Assembly (NCBI GenBank): GCA_964618405.1
Contig: CAZUAY010000028.1
Span: 1-20,755 of the forward strand
Source: JBBQIY01 sp964618405
Lineage (GTDB): Bacteria > Verrucomicrobiota > Kiritimatiellia > RFP12 > UBA3636
DNA length: 20,755 nucleotides
Reading direction: 5' to 3'
The notes under the pieces were generated by a model. It worked only from the letters and a program-made list of their open reading frames with translations, was not told the DNA's origin and ran no database searches. The translations under genes were made by a program, and so were the position numbers. Each line of letters begins with the position of its first letter. Position 1 is the first letter of the stretch. Positions 15,112 through 20,755 of the stretch are shown here, piece by piece.

Positions 15112-15765
15112 CTAAAGCATATCGAGCGACCAGAGTAGTCCCCGGACGATGATCTCGCCGACTTGCGGGGTGTTTTGGAAGTCCGCAAGGTTATGGCCGA
15201 GTGAGCTGTAAAAGACTTTTCCAGCACCGTAACGACGTGTCCAGATCACGGGCATGACCGTTCCGATCGTCCATGGAGCATGGTCGCCGTTGAATGTCGT
15301 TGTAGCCAGAACCTGATTGCCGGGATCAACATGCATGTAGTATTGTTCGCTGTGCATTGCAATTTTTTTTGCAATGCCAGCCGTGATGGGATGGTCTTTG
15401 ATGAGCTGTACTGTATAATCGATGATGCCGCCGGGATGTGCAACCCACTGACCTCCGACCATGAACTGGTATTCCGTATCGTTGCGGAAGGCATCGCCCA
15501 TGCCCCCATGCCAGCCGCCACAGGAGACCCCGCTGCTAATGGCATCAAGAAGGGCTTTCTTTTCCTCGCTTTCGATTGTTCCCATCGTCCAAACGGGAAC
15601 GATGAGGTTATATTTTGTTTTCAAATCCGGATCGAGAAGACAGTCTTTCGTGTCATAAATGTCAACGGCGACACCTGCAGCGCGGAGCCGTTCTGCGATG
15701 ATGTCCGATGTTTCGATGGGATTGTGTCCGTTCCATCCGCCTCTGAAGATCAATGCTTTTTTCAT
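15112..15765 (-). CDS. ThuA-like domain protein
   Basis: A 217-residue class I glutamine-amidotransferase-fold protein of the ThuA family (trehalose/sugar utilisation). The opening ALIFRGGWNGHNP, the SCGGWHGGMGDAF segment and the RRYGAGKVFYSSLGH ending are typical. It lacks a signal peptide and is probably cytoplasmic. The biochemical activity of ThuA proteins is not well settled. Roles in keto-sugar metabolism have been proposed. AAGGAAA lies 4 nt before the ATG. The gene follows the Gfo/Idh/MocA gene after 14 bp, a pairing common in PVC and Bacteroidota sugar loci, so the two most likely act on the same sugar derivative. Confidence 0.88.
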   Translation of the reverse strand: MKKALIFRGGWNGHNPIETSDIIAERLRAAGVAVDIYDTKDCLLDPDLKTKYNLIVPVWTMGTIESEEKKALLDAISSGVSCGGWHGGMGDAFRNDTEYQFMVGGQWVAHPGGIIDYTVQLIKDHPITAGIAKKIAMHSEQYYMHVDPGNQVLATTTFNGDHAPWTIGTVMPVIWTRRYGAGKVFYSSLGHNLADFQNTPQVGEIIVRGLLWSLDML

Positions 15766-15779
15766 GATGTTTTCCTTTG

Positions 15780-16871
15780 TTAATCTAAGTTTCCAGCCTT
15801 AAGGCCTAAGGGTAGTGGCGCAGGCCGTTCACACGAGCTTTGAATGAAGACGGTAGCGTTAGTCTGATCCGATTCGCCAATTGCGCACATGATGTCGAGG
15901 ACATGGAACGCAAGGTCGCCATTGCACCGATGTGGACGGTTGGCAGCAATGCCTGCCGCCATGTCGGCAAGACCAATGCCTCGCATATTGTTGTTATAGA
16001 TGAAAGGGTTCTCGGCCGGTGCCCAGTCCGACGAGAGCCCTGCTTTGAAGAAGCGAATGTCGCCATCGAAGCTGTTCGGATCAGGAACATGGAGGCTGCC
16101 TTCGGTGCCGTGTAGTTCAATGTCCTTCAGACCAGAATGTTTCCAGACGTCGAAGCTCGTGATAAGCGTGATGACGGCACCGGATACGAATTCGAGCAAG
16201 GCGGAGATGTGTGTGTCGATTTCGACGGGGAAGGTTTTCCCGATATTGACTTTGATGCCTTGACGTACATCGCTGGATCGGGTGGTGATGGCCGTAACCT
16301 TTTTCGCAGGTCCGAGGAGGTTTACGAGTGCCGTGAGGTAGTACGGCCCCATATCGAAAAGCGGTCCACCTCCTTTTTGATAGTAGAAGGCTGGTGCTGG
16401 ATGCCAGGATTCGTGTCCATGGCAGAGCATGAATGCGGTCCCAGAGACGACGCGACCGATTAGTCCGTCATCAATGATTTTGCGACAAGTCTGATGCCCT
16501 CCACCCAGAAAGGTGTCGGGGGCACTTCCGACACGCAGGTGTTTTGTGGCAGCTAATTTAATGACTTGGCGTGCGCCCTCGCGATCAAGGCCGAAGGGCT
16601 TTTCACAGTGAACGTTCTTGCCCGCTTCGATAGCTCTGAGGTTGATTTCTATATGAGACGACGGAGTCGTGAGATTGAGAACCGTGTCGATTTGTGAATC
16701 GGCAAGGAGCTCGTCGACGCTCATCGCTCGGAGGTCAAATTCGGTTGCGCACGTGTTAGCGGCTTCTGGCCGACTATCCGCGCAGGCGACGATTTTCATC
16801 TGAGCGAATGTAGCGCCGTTATTAAGATACGCGCGGCTGATGTTGCCGCAACCAATTAAACCTACTTTCAT
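15780..16871 (-). CDS. Gfo/Idh/MocA family oxidoreductase
   Basis: A 363-residue NAD(P)-dependent dehydrogenase with a Rossmann N-terminus (GLIGCGNISRAY, residues 4-15) and the conserved EKPFGLD (Glu90-Lys91-Pro92), where the lysine acts in catalysis. The C-terminal alpha/beta domain carries the substrate pocket, with FYYQKGGGPLFDMGPYY as a clear family landmark. The substrate is likely a cyclitol or keto/amino sugar, not predictable from sequence. GGAGAG sits 4 nt before the ATG. It is the first gene of the pair with ThuA and is divergent from the AraC-family gene 105 bp away, which makes that regulator its likely controller. Confidence 0.9.
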   Translation of the reverse strand: MKVGLIGCGNISRAYLNNGATFAQMKIVACADSRPEAANTCATEFDLRAMSVDELLADSQIDTVLNLTTPSSHIEINLRAIEAGKNVHCEKPFGLDREGARQVIKLAATKHLRVGSAPDTFLGGGHQTCRKIIDDGLIGRVVSGTAFMLCHGHESWHPAPAFYYQKGGGPLFDMGPYYLTALVNLLGPAKKVTAITTRSSDVRQGIKVNIGKTFPVEIDTHISALLEFVSGAVITLITSFDVWKHSGLKDIELHGTEGSLHVPDPNSFDGDIRFFKAGLSSDWAPAENPFIYNNNMRGIGLADMAAGIAANRPHRCNGDLAFHVLDIMCAIGESDQTNATVFIQSSCERPAPLPLGLKAGNLD

Positions 16872-16902
16872 GGACTCTCCGTTCGTGTTACAATGTGTAA
16901 AA

Positions 16903-16932
16903 TTGACTTTTGTTCCAACTGGCTTCTATGAT
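16903..16932 (+). promoter_or_regulatory. Candidate promoter of araC-family gene
   Basis: TTGACT (16903-16908), an 18 bp spacer and TATGAT (16927-16932), reading toward the regulator. The leader would be about 38 nt. The opposite-strand promoter for the dehydrogenase must overlap in the same 105 bp, but no single good match stands out. Confidence 0.5.
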
Positions 16933-16976
16933 AGACTTGATTTTGTAGAAAATAAATGGAGTATCACTTCAAATAA

Positions 16977-17795
16977 ATGGATTCTCGTGTCATTCACCTT
17001 GCTCCGTATCCCCGACGGTTCACTTTGATTCCGCATGTGGAAACAATCGGGTTTGCTCCACACAAACGCGATAGTGTGAATCGTACATTTGGGACCTGCA
17101 ATTTCTCATTTATTTTATCCGGCTGTGGTGAGTACCATTACGGTGGTAACGTGTACACCGTGACACCGCCATGCGTGATTTTGCAATGGCCTGATACGCC
17201 TATGCACTACGGCCCTGAAAAGAAAACCTCTTGGTCTGAGCTCTATTTAATCTACTCGAGGAGCTCTCTCGATATTTTGAAAAAATCAGGAACTTTTAAT
17301 CCGGGTAGTCCTCCTGTGCGCAGGATTAGTGGAGACGTTGTCGCGGCTGTTTTGCATCTCAACGCCATCACGCCATCAAAGCATATCAATGCGGATCTGA
17401 TTGATATCGCCTGTTGGAATCTTATCGCTTTAAGTTTTGGTCCGACGACATCACCTACGCCAGAGCATCCAGCCCTCGTGAAGTGCCGCGAATATTTGAG
17501 TGGGAATCTGGCAGGGAGCTTCGCGGTCGAGGTCATGGCAGAAACGGTGGCAATGTCGTTGTCGACGCTACGTCGCTACTGGGCAAAGGAGCATGGGAGG
17601 CAGACGTTCCGAGAGTATCGCGATATGATTCTGCTTCAGAGCAGTTGTCGGCTTCTGATCGAGACATCGTTTCCGATCAAAGAAGTGGCAGGAGAGCTTG
17701 GTTTTGCGGATGTCTATTACTTTAGCCGACGATTCCATCAGCTTGCCGGATGTACGCCTACGGAATATCGCCGTGCACATGCCGTGAGGGTGTGA
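16977..17795 (+). CDS. AraC-family transcriptional regulator
   Basis: A 272-residue regulator with a cupin-like N-terminal effector domain (about 20-150, including GCGEYHYGG and PDTPMHYGP) and a C-terminal pair of helix-turn-helix motifs. The second HTH shows IKEVAGELGFADVYYFSRRFHQLAGCTPTEYR, split over residues ~235-266, the standard AraC signature. It probably senses a sugar and activates the divergent dehydrogenase/ThuA pair. No clear Shine-Dalgarno precedes ATG 16977. A GGAG lies 14 nt upstream. Confidence 0.9.
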   Translation: MDSRVIHLAPYPRRFTLIPHVETIGFAPHKRDSVNRTFGTCNFSFILSGCGEYHYGGNVYTVTPPCVILQWPDTPMHYGPEKKTSWSELYLIYSRSSLDILKKSGTFNPGSPPVRRISGDVVAAVLHLNAITPSKHINADLIDIACWNLIALSFGPTTSPTPEHPALVKCREYLSGNLAGSFAVEVMAETVAMSLSTLRRYWAKEHGRQTFREYRDMILLQSSCRLLIETSFPIKEVAGELGFADVYYFSRRFHQLAGCTPTEYRRAHAVRV

Positions 17796-17802
17796 TTGTA
17801 AA

Positions 17803-17828
17803 AGTAGAGACAAGGGTTGACCCTGATG
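17803..17828. repeat. REP-like element left of the R-M locus
   Basis: TAGAGACA followed by the stem AGGGT-TG-ACCCT and GA. The same arrangement recurs in direct orientation at 20371-20394 (TAGAGACA, GGGT-CA-ACCCT, GA). The two copies enclose the restriction-modification genes. The left copy starts 7 bp after the AraC-family stop. Confidence 0.6.
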
Positions 17829-17922
17829 CACTTCAAAGATCAATCAAAAGACTTTTGTTACACGGACATCACCACGGTCAAGCAGGAGTTGAATACGCGT
17901 GTTGCACATTTAACGCTTGAGA

Positions 17923-18816
17923 TTAATACGTCAGGAGGAGGCGGTCGTGAACGACCTCGTCTTCGAGTGATTCTCCTGCACGCTGAAAACGGCGTAGCAT
18001 ACTACGTCCACAGTCAAGGAGAACTTCGCGCTCGAAAAGACCTTCTGGAATGTCCAGAGGACACTTAACAAGGCCTGATTTCTTCTCTCCGTCAATGCTC
18101 AGTGCCACCCGAACCCCTCGATCTTTACACGTTGAAATTTCTTGCATCAATTGAGCAAGATCAAACCCTTGGCCTTGGTAAAGAATGGCTTGGCTGTGCT
18201 TATAAGGGGGGTCGCAATAGACTAGATCGCCGCATTGGGATCTTCCCATGGCGTCGCTGAAATCTAGCTTTGTGAACGTTGCTCCTGATGTGCGACGATG
18301 CCATATCTCGACACGTTCAGCGAATGATGCCGGGGTAATTGGTGTATGTACTCCGCAGGGAGTGGACATATAGCCGTCAGATTTTCTGAATCGAACAACG
18401 CCGCCATAACAACTGCGACATAAAAAAAGGAGGTCGGCACCGTTGGGTGTCGAGTTATAGCGAGCTTTGATTTGCTCATATCCCAGTGGTTTATCGAGAG
18501 AAAAATATTCTTGATAGCGTTCTGAGTACCATTGAATCAGCTTTTCTGGGTTGCTCGATAACGTTGCCCATATTTCAATGAGTGGGCCAAAGACATCAGA
18601 GGCGAAAGCGGAAGGAGGTTGCAACGACGCTAATACTGCACCACTTCCTAGGAAGGGTTCAAAATAGGTTTTAACGTCAGTTGGGAAGTAAGAGGCTATT
18701 TCGTGAGCGAAACGCTGCTTATTGCCAATCCACTTTAGTAACTGTGTTTTAAACGGCGCAACATACTGAAATGCTGTACCGTAGAACATATCCAATGTGT
18801 CTTCTTTCACTTTCAT
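17923..18816 (-). CDS. Type II DNA adenine-N6 methyltransferase (D12 class)
   Basis: A 297-residue methyltransferase that would protect host DNA by methylating adenine in the endonuclease site. It is of the alpha (Dam/EcoRV-like) group: LLKWIGNKQR near 26-35, AdoMet motif I FEPFLGSGAV (52-61), a central target-recognition region with FLCRSCYGGVVRF (131-143), and catalytic DPPY (202-205). I placed the start at ATG 18816, not the more upstream ATG 18849. The strong minus-strand promoter (TTGACA 18849-18854, TATTAT 18826-18831) lies on top of the earlier ATG, so a transcript would begin only 2-3 nt before 18816. The specificity is not predictable. It diverges from the controller and endonuclease genes. 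Confidence 0.88.
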   Translation of the reverse strand: MKVKEDTLDMFYGTAFQYVAPFKTQLLKWIGNKQRFAHEIASYFPTDVKTYFEPFLGSGAVLASLQPPSAFASDVFGPLIEIWATLSSNPEKLIQWYSERYQEYFSLDKPLGYEQIKARYNSTPNGADLLFLCRSCYGGVVRFRKSDGYMSTPCGVHTPITPASFAERVEIWHRRTSGATFTKLDFSDAMGRSQCGDLVYCDPPYKHSQAILYQGQGFDLAQLMQEISTCKDRGVRVALSIDGEKKSGLVKCPLDIPEGLFEREVLLDCGRSMLRRFQRAGESLEDEVVHDRLLLTY

Positions 18817-18825
18817 ACGTCCAAT

Positions 18826-18854
18826 ATAATATCCTGATTTGGGATACATGTCAA
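18826..18854 (-). promoter_or_regulatory. Promoter of the methyltransferase gene
   Basis: Minus-strand TTGACA (18849-18854), a 17 bp spacer and TATTAT (18826-18831). C-box 1 (18828-18850) covers almost all of it, so controller binding should repress methyltransferase transcription. Confidence 0.7.
18828..18850. promoter_or_regulatory. C-box 1 (controller operator)
   Basis: AATATCCT-N6-GGATACATG. The inverted core is TATCC-N7-GGATA. It repeats at 18856-18878 with a 28 bp period, and 17 fixed positions are identical. It spans the methyltransferase promoter and the -35 of the controller promoter. Confidence 0.75.
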
Positions 18855-18868
18855 GAATATCCTATATT
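18839..18868 (+). promoter_or_regulatory. Promoter of the controller/endonuclease genes
   Basis: TTGGGA (18839-18844), an 18 bp spacer and TATATT (18863-18868). The -10 ends 7 nt before ATG 18876, so the C transcript is predicted to be leaderless, as is known for many controller genes. The weak -35 fits a promoter needing activation. Confidence 0.6.
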
Positions 18869-18878
18869 AGGATACATG
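18856..18878. promoter_or_regulatory. C-box 2 (controller operator)
   Basis: Second copy of the 23 bp operator. It covers the -10 and the ATG of the controller gene, so occupancy here should shut off controller and endonuclease expression. Confidence 0.75.
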
Positions 18879-19121
18879 AAACGAAATCGATACTCGGCTG
18901 ATGAAGAAACTTTGCGCAATTTATTGCGTACATTTCGCATTGACGTTGGCATGCGTCAGGAAGATTTGGCCAAAAAAATGAACGCTCATCAATCCTTTGT
19001 GAGTAAGTACGAATCGGGCGAAAGACTTCTAACTTTTATTGAAACGATCAACATCTGCCGAGCCTTGGGTATCAATCCCAGTGTTCTGCTACAGGAGCAC
19101 ACAATAAACCATGAAACCTGA
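18876..19121 (+). CDS. XRE-type controller (C) protein of the R-M system
   Basis: An 81-residue helix-turn-helix protein of the size and fold of restriction-modification controllers. The HTH is QEDLAKKMNAHQSFVSKYESG (split, residues 28-48), followed by INICRALGINPSVLL. It would bind as dimers to the two operators upstream, repressing the methyltransferase and tuning its own and the endonuclease's transcription, which delays endonuclease build-up when the locus enters a new cell. The start at 18876 lies inside C-box 2, and a longer upstream frame would overlap both operators and promoters. The stop overlaps the endonuclease start by 11 bp. The operators differ from the GACT/AGTC type common in known C systems. 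Confidence 0.87.
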   Translation: MKRNRYSADEETLRNLLRTFRIDVGMRQEDLAKKMNAHQSFVSKYESGERLLTFIETINICRALGINPSVLLQEHTINHET

Positions 19122-19944
19122 TTTACGTTTTCTTAATTTGCCAAAGTCATTCTGGGCATTCGTTCGATTGATCGGGCAAGAATGCGGATATACCAAACGG
19201 GGTGCAGGCGAACTGCTTGTACCATCCCGTGAAGTCGTTGAAAAGAAAATGAAAGCGCTTAATATCTCGCCTGAAAGTTTAGACGCAACTTTGCCAAGTG
19301 GGGAGGTATTGTGGGCAAAACTTACCCAGTATTTTGAGTTTCGTGCAAATCTTTTACACAAGCATGTGGAGCCGAACCTGATGACCGCCACACAGGCGGA
19401 GCAGGAGTTCAGAGCACTGAAGCGAAAACTGAAACCTAAGTGCCCTTTGCCGATGAATAAACAAAAGGGGCAAATGAAAAAGCCCGCTTACCTTACCTGT
19501 ATGGTCAACATGCTGATTGAGTCTGCCGTAGGGAACCATGCGTGTAATTACGACCCCCGTGCTCTTATTACAGTCACACATGGTGGCATTCCCTTGCGTA
19601 CGTTTGCCCGGAGGATGGATGGAGCTTTTCCCTCAGTATTGGATCCTAAGGCTGTGTGGGAAATCAAAGAGTACTATCATACAACGACATTCGGAAGCCG
19701 AGTCGCAGATGGCGTTTACGAGACCTTGTTGGACGGGATGGAAATTGAAGAACTCGCGGCAACCGAAAATGTGGATATTCTGCATTATCTAATAATTGAT
19801 GCTCACTACACATGGTGGGAATGCGGAAAATCATATCTCTGTCGCATTGTGGATATGCAGCACATGGGGTATGTAGACGAAGTCCTCATCGGAAGAGAAA
19901 TATTAACACGTCTTCCAGAACTCGTGAAAGACTGGACGAAATAA
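19111..19944 (+). CDS. Putative type II restriction endonuclease
   Basis: A 277-residue protein whose role is inferred mainly from position. It overlaps the controller gene by 11 bp and faces away from the methyltransferase. I recognise no named family. A likely PD-(D/E)XK nuclease core is visible at residues 174-189 (Asp178, then Glu184-Ile-Lys186 in WEIKEYY). The region 193-212 (FGSRVADGVYETLLDGMEIEE) could supply further active-site residues. The N-terminal half (1-120) is basic in part and may hold DNA-contacting helices. AGGAG lies 13 nt upstream, so translation is probably coupled to the controller. The codons are AT-rich like the rest of the locus. Confidence 0.7.
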   Translation: MKPDLRFLNLPKSFWAFVRLIGQECGYTKRGAGELLVPSREVVEKKMKALNISPESLDATLPSGEVLWAKLTQYFEFRANLLHKHVEPNLMTATQAEQEFRALKRKLKPKCPLPMNKQKGQMKKPAYLTCMVNMLIESAVGNHACNYDPRALITVTHGGIPLRTFARRMDGAFPSVLDPKAVWEIKEYYHTTTFGSRVADGVYETLLDGMEIEELAATENVDILHYLIIDAHYTWWECGKSYLCRIVDMQHMGYVDEVLIGREILTRLPELVKDWTK

Positions 19945-19990
19945 TGCTTTGGCATCTTGCGTAAACGTGTCGTTCTTTGCGGAGAGTTTG

Positions 19991-20030
19991 GACCGCAAGG
20001 ATCGCAAAGGTCTCGCTAAGGCCGCAAAGG
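19991..20030. repeat. CGCAAAGG 10 bp tandem array
   Basis: Four 10 bp units (GACCGCAAGG, ATCGCAAAGG, TCTCGCTAAG, GCCGCAAAGG) begin about 45 bp after the endonuclease stop. Confidence 0.65.
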
Positions 20031-20033
20031 CTT

Positions 20034-20060
20034 TAGACAGGATTACAAGATTTACCGGAT
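20034..20060. repeat. GATTACA-type tandem array
   Basis: Two to three units of ACAGGATTACAAGATTTACCGGAT type, the same family as 3735-3765. Confidence 0.6.
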
Positions 20061-20089
20061 GCAGTGTGGGTGGGGAGGGAGAGATTTCT

Positions 20090-20119
20090 ACCACCGAGAT
20101 CACAGAGGGCACAGAGGGA
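20090..20119. repeat. CACAGAGGG tandem array
   Basis: Three 9-10 bp units (CCACCGAGAT, CACAGAGGG, CACAGAGGG), related to the array at 9922-9949. It ends 9 bp before the YgjP fragment's stop. Confidence 0.65.
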
Positions 20120-20128
20120 ATACTGCGC

Positions 20129-20359
20129 TTAGCGTCCAAGGAGTTGAAGTTCCATGTTCTTTTTCGTTTTTCTCCACTCGGGGATTTTTGATTCCAGCAA
20201 TTCGTAAAAGTCAGCAGAATGGTGGGGATAGGTAGCGTGGCAGAGTTCATGCACGAGCACGTAATCGATTGCAGATTTTGGAGCCTGAATCAACGCCGGA
20301 TTCAGAACGACTTCGTGCCTTTTGAAGTAGCTGCCCCAGCGCTTATTCAGTTTGCGTAG
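20129..20359 (-). pseudogene. 3' fragment of a YgjP-type (M48/DUF45) metallopeptidase
   Basis: An open frame of 76 codons plus stop on the minus strand, without a start codon. It contains NKRWGSY (residues 5-11), VLNPALIQAP, and then DYVLVHELCH with the zinc-binding HELCH at 20237-20251, followed by HSADFYELLESKIPEWRK. These are the conserved C-terminal blocks of YgjP-like zinc peptidases, so about the first half of the gene is missing. The frame is cut at 20360, exactly where the REP-like GAATAGAGACA repeat begins, and runs into a TGA within that repeat. The usual RWGSC reads RWGSY. Such peptidases are often encoded beside type I restriction genes, so this may be a defence-island remnant. 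That link is inferred. Confidence 0.85.
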
Positions 20360-20394
20360 GAATAGAGACAGAATAGAGACAGGGTCAACCCTGA
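20360..20394. repeat. REP-like element right of the R-M locus
   Basis: GAATAGAGACA is repeated twice in tandem (20360-20381), then the stem GGGT-CA-ACCCT and GAAA. It is the direct-orientation partner of 17803-17828 and the breakpoint of the YgjP fragment. Confidence 0.65.
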
Positions 20395-20422
20395 AAATAA
20401 GAAATAAGTATTCATCGTGTCA

Positions 20423-20584
20423 TCACATGAACACCCGCACGCCGAAGTCTTCGGCGCTTTCCGCAACTCGCTCCGTCAGCCGGATGCGGTCGGCATCGTC
20501 GCCGAAGATCGGAGCCCGACTGTTGCCACGGAATGTCACGTGGTACACGGCTCCCGGGAACTGAACACGAAGTTTTCTTGCCAT
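20423..20584 (-). pseudogene. Truncated REP-associated tyrosine transposase (Y1/RAYT)
   Basis: A 53-codon frame beginning MARKLRVQFPGAVYHVTFRG, the N-terminal signature of Y1-family, REP-associated transposases, and continuing IFGDDADRIRLTERVAE. It stops at a TGA right after GVRVFM, where full proteins go on to the catalytic His-x-His motif and later the Tyr nucleophile. Both are absent, so the protein cannot be active. Only about 63 bp separate the stop from the breakpoint of the YgjP fragment. REP-like copies lie on both sides (20360-20394 and 20655-20678), as expected for a RAYT locus. Confidence 0.85.
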
Positions 20585-20654
20585 GCGGTTACAATACCAT
20601 GGCACTTGGGATCTGCGGAAGAGCCTATTTCTTATTCTGCAAGGCGCTGAACAA

Positions 20655-20678
20655 GGGGTGCGCGTCAAAATAGTTTGA
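20655..20678. repeat. REP-like motif, right copy
   Basis: The reverse complement of this 24-mer agrees with 459-482 at 21 of 24 positions, with the shared core ACTATTTTGACGC. It lies upstream of the truncated transposase and just beyond the stop of the partial gene at the right edge. Confidence 0.55.
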
Positions 20679-20681
20679 TGG

Positions 20682-20755
20682 TTAAGCGGCAGACTTGTCC
20701 GCAGGGATATCGGAGCGTAATCTCGCGACTAATGCGCACATCGCGGCAGCGTTGT
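20682..20755 (-). CDS. Possible 3' end of a leftward gene (partial)
   Basis: A 23-codon open frame enters from the right edge and stops with TAA at 20682-20684. The product ends CALVARLRSDIPADKSAA, a composition plausible for a real C-terminus. The stop is followed within 4 bp by a REP-like motif, the usual place for such elements. Too little is visible to name a family. Chance is possible at this length. Confidence 0.35.
   Translation of the reverse strand, partial: NAAAMCALVARLRSDIPADKSAA

Noticed and set aside
17817..18068. 83-codon plus-strand frame downstream of the AraC-family gene
   Set aside because: It lies mostly antisense to the 3' end of the methyltransferase, whose frame is strongly supported by conserved motifs.
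18817..18849. Upstream ATG (18849) as start of the methyltransferase
   Set aside because: It lies within the -35 of the strong minus-strand promoter, so a transcript from that promoter would not contain it. ATG 18816 fits, though another promoter farther upstream could change this.
19991..20119. Possible CRISPR-like repeat series
   Set aside because: Units are only 9-10 bp, contiguous, degenerate and of three different families, with no spacers and no cas genes.
1..20755. tRNA, rRNA and known riboswitch signals
   Set aside because: No cloverleaf, rRNA segment or recognisable riboswitch consensus was found by eye; a covariance-model scan could not be run here.

Overview
The window reads as a chromosomal segment of a Gram-negative bacterium, probably of the PVC group (Kiritimatiellota, Lentisphaerota or Verrucomicrobiota). 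This is an inference from three things. The first is the gene mix: LPS-type heptosyltransferase, GspL/GspM-like secretion proteins, a Gfo/Idh/MocA plus ThuA pair, and an alkaline phosphatase with an extra N-terminal beta-rich domain. The second is spacers packed with degenerate 7-10 bp tandem arrays and palindromes. The third is the mid-GC coding style. No rRNA, tRNA or CRISPR array was seen.

Layout. 1-556 is a gene-free spacer with tandem arrays. 557-4767 (+) holds a GH36-like alpha-galactosidase, uracil phosphoribosyltransferase (upp), an MgtC/SapB membrane protein and a family 9 glycosyltransferase (heptosyltransferase II type). The first two genes are preceded by two copies of one ~53 bp promoter segment. 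4768-5129 contains a ~230 bp fold-back element, then a strong promoter with a perfect 12 bp palindrome in its spacer. 5130-7869 (+) is a sulfane-sulfur unit: a four-domain CoA-disulfide-reductase/rhodanese/TusA/DsrE protein followed by an ArsR-type repressor. 7939-9711 (+) is a secreted alkaline phosphatase. 9712-10678 is a 967 bp gene-free spacer bracketed by two inverted hairpin-plus-heptamer modules and filled with further palindromes. 10679-11251 (+) is pyrE. 11420-14306 (-) is a tight operon of GspL-like, GspM-like and M42 aminopeptidase genes, with a small two-helix membrane protein upstream. 15112-16871 (-) is a sugar-type dehydrogenase plus ThuA pair, divergent from an AraC-family regulator (16977-17795, +).

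17923-19944 is a compact type II restriction-modification locus. The adenine methyltransferase (-) diverges from a controller protein and a putative endonuclease (+). The M and C promoters overlap each other, and each is covered by a 23 bp operator repeat, a switch readable directly from the DNA. The locus lies between two copies of a REP-like palindrome. The right copy joins a start-less fragment of a YgjP-type metallopeptidase (HELCH motif) to a truncated REP-associated tyrosine transposase. The window ends in what may be the last 23 codons of a leftward gene.

The most interesting parts are the operator architecture of the restriction-modification locus, the paired inverted modules whose outer stem is conserved while the inner stem differs yet still pairs, and the REP/RAYT junction beside the restriction-modification genes.
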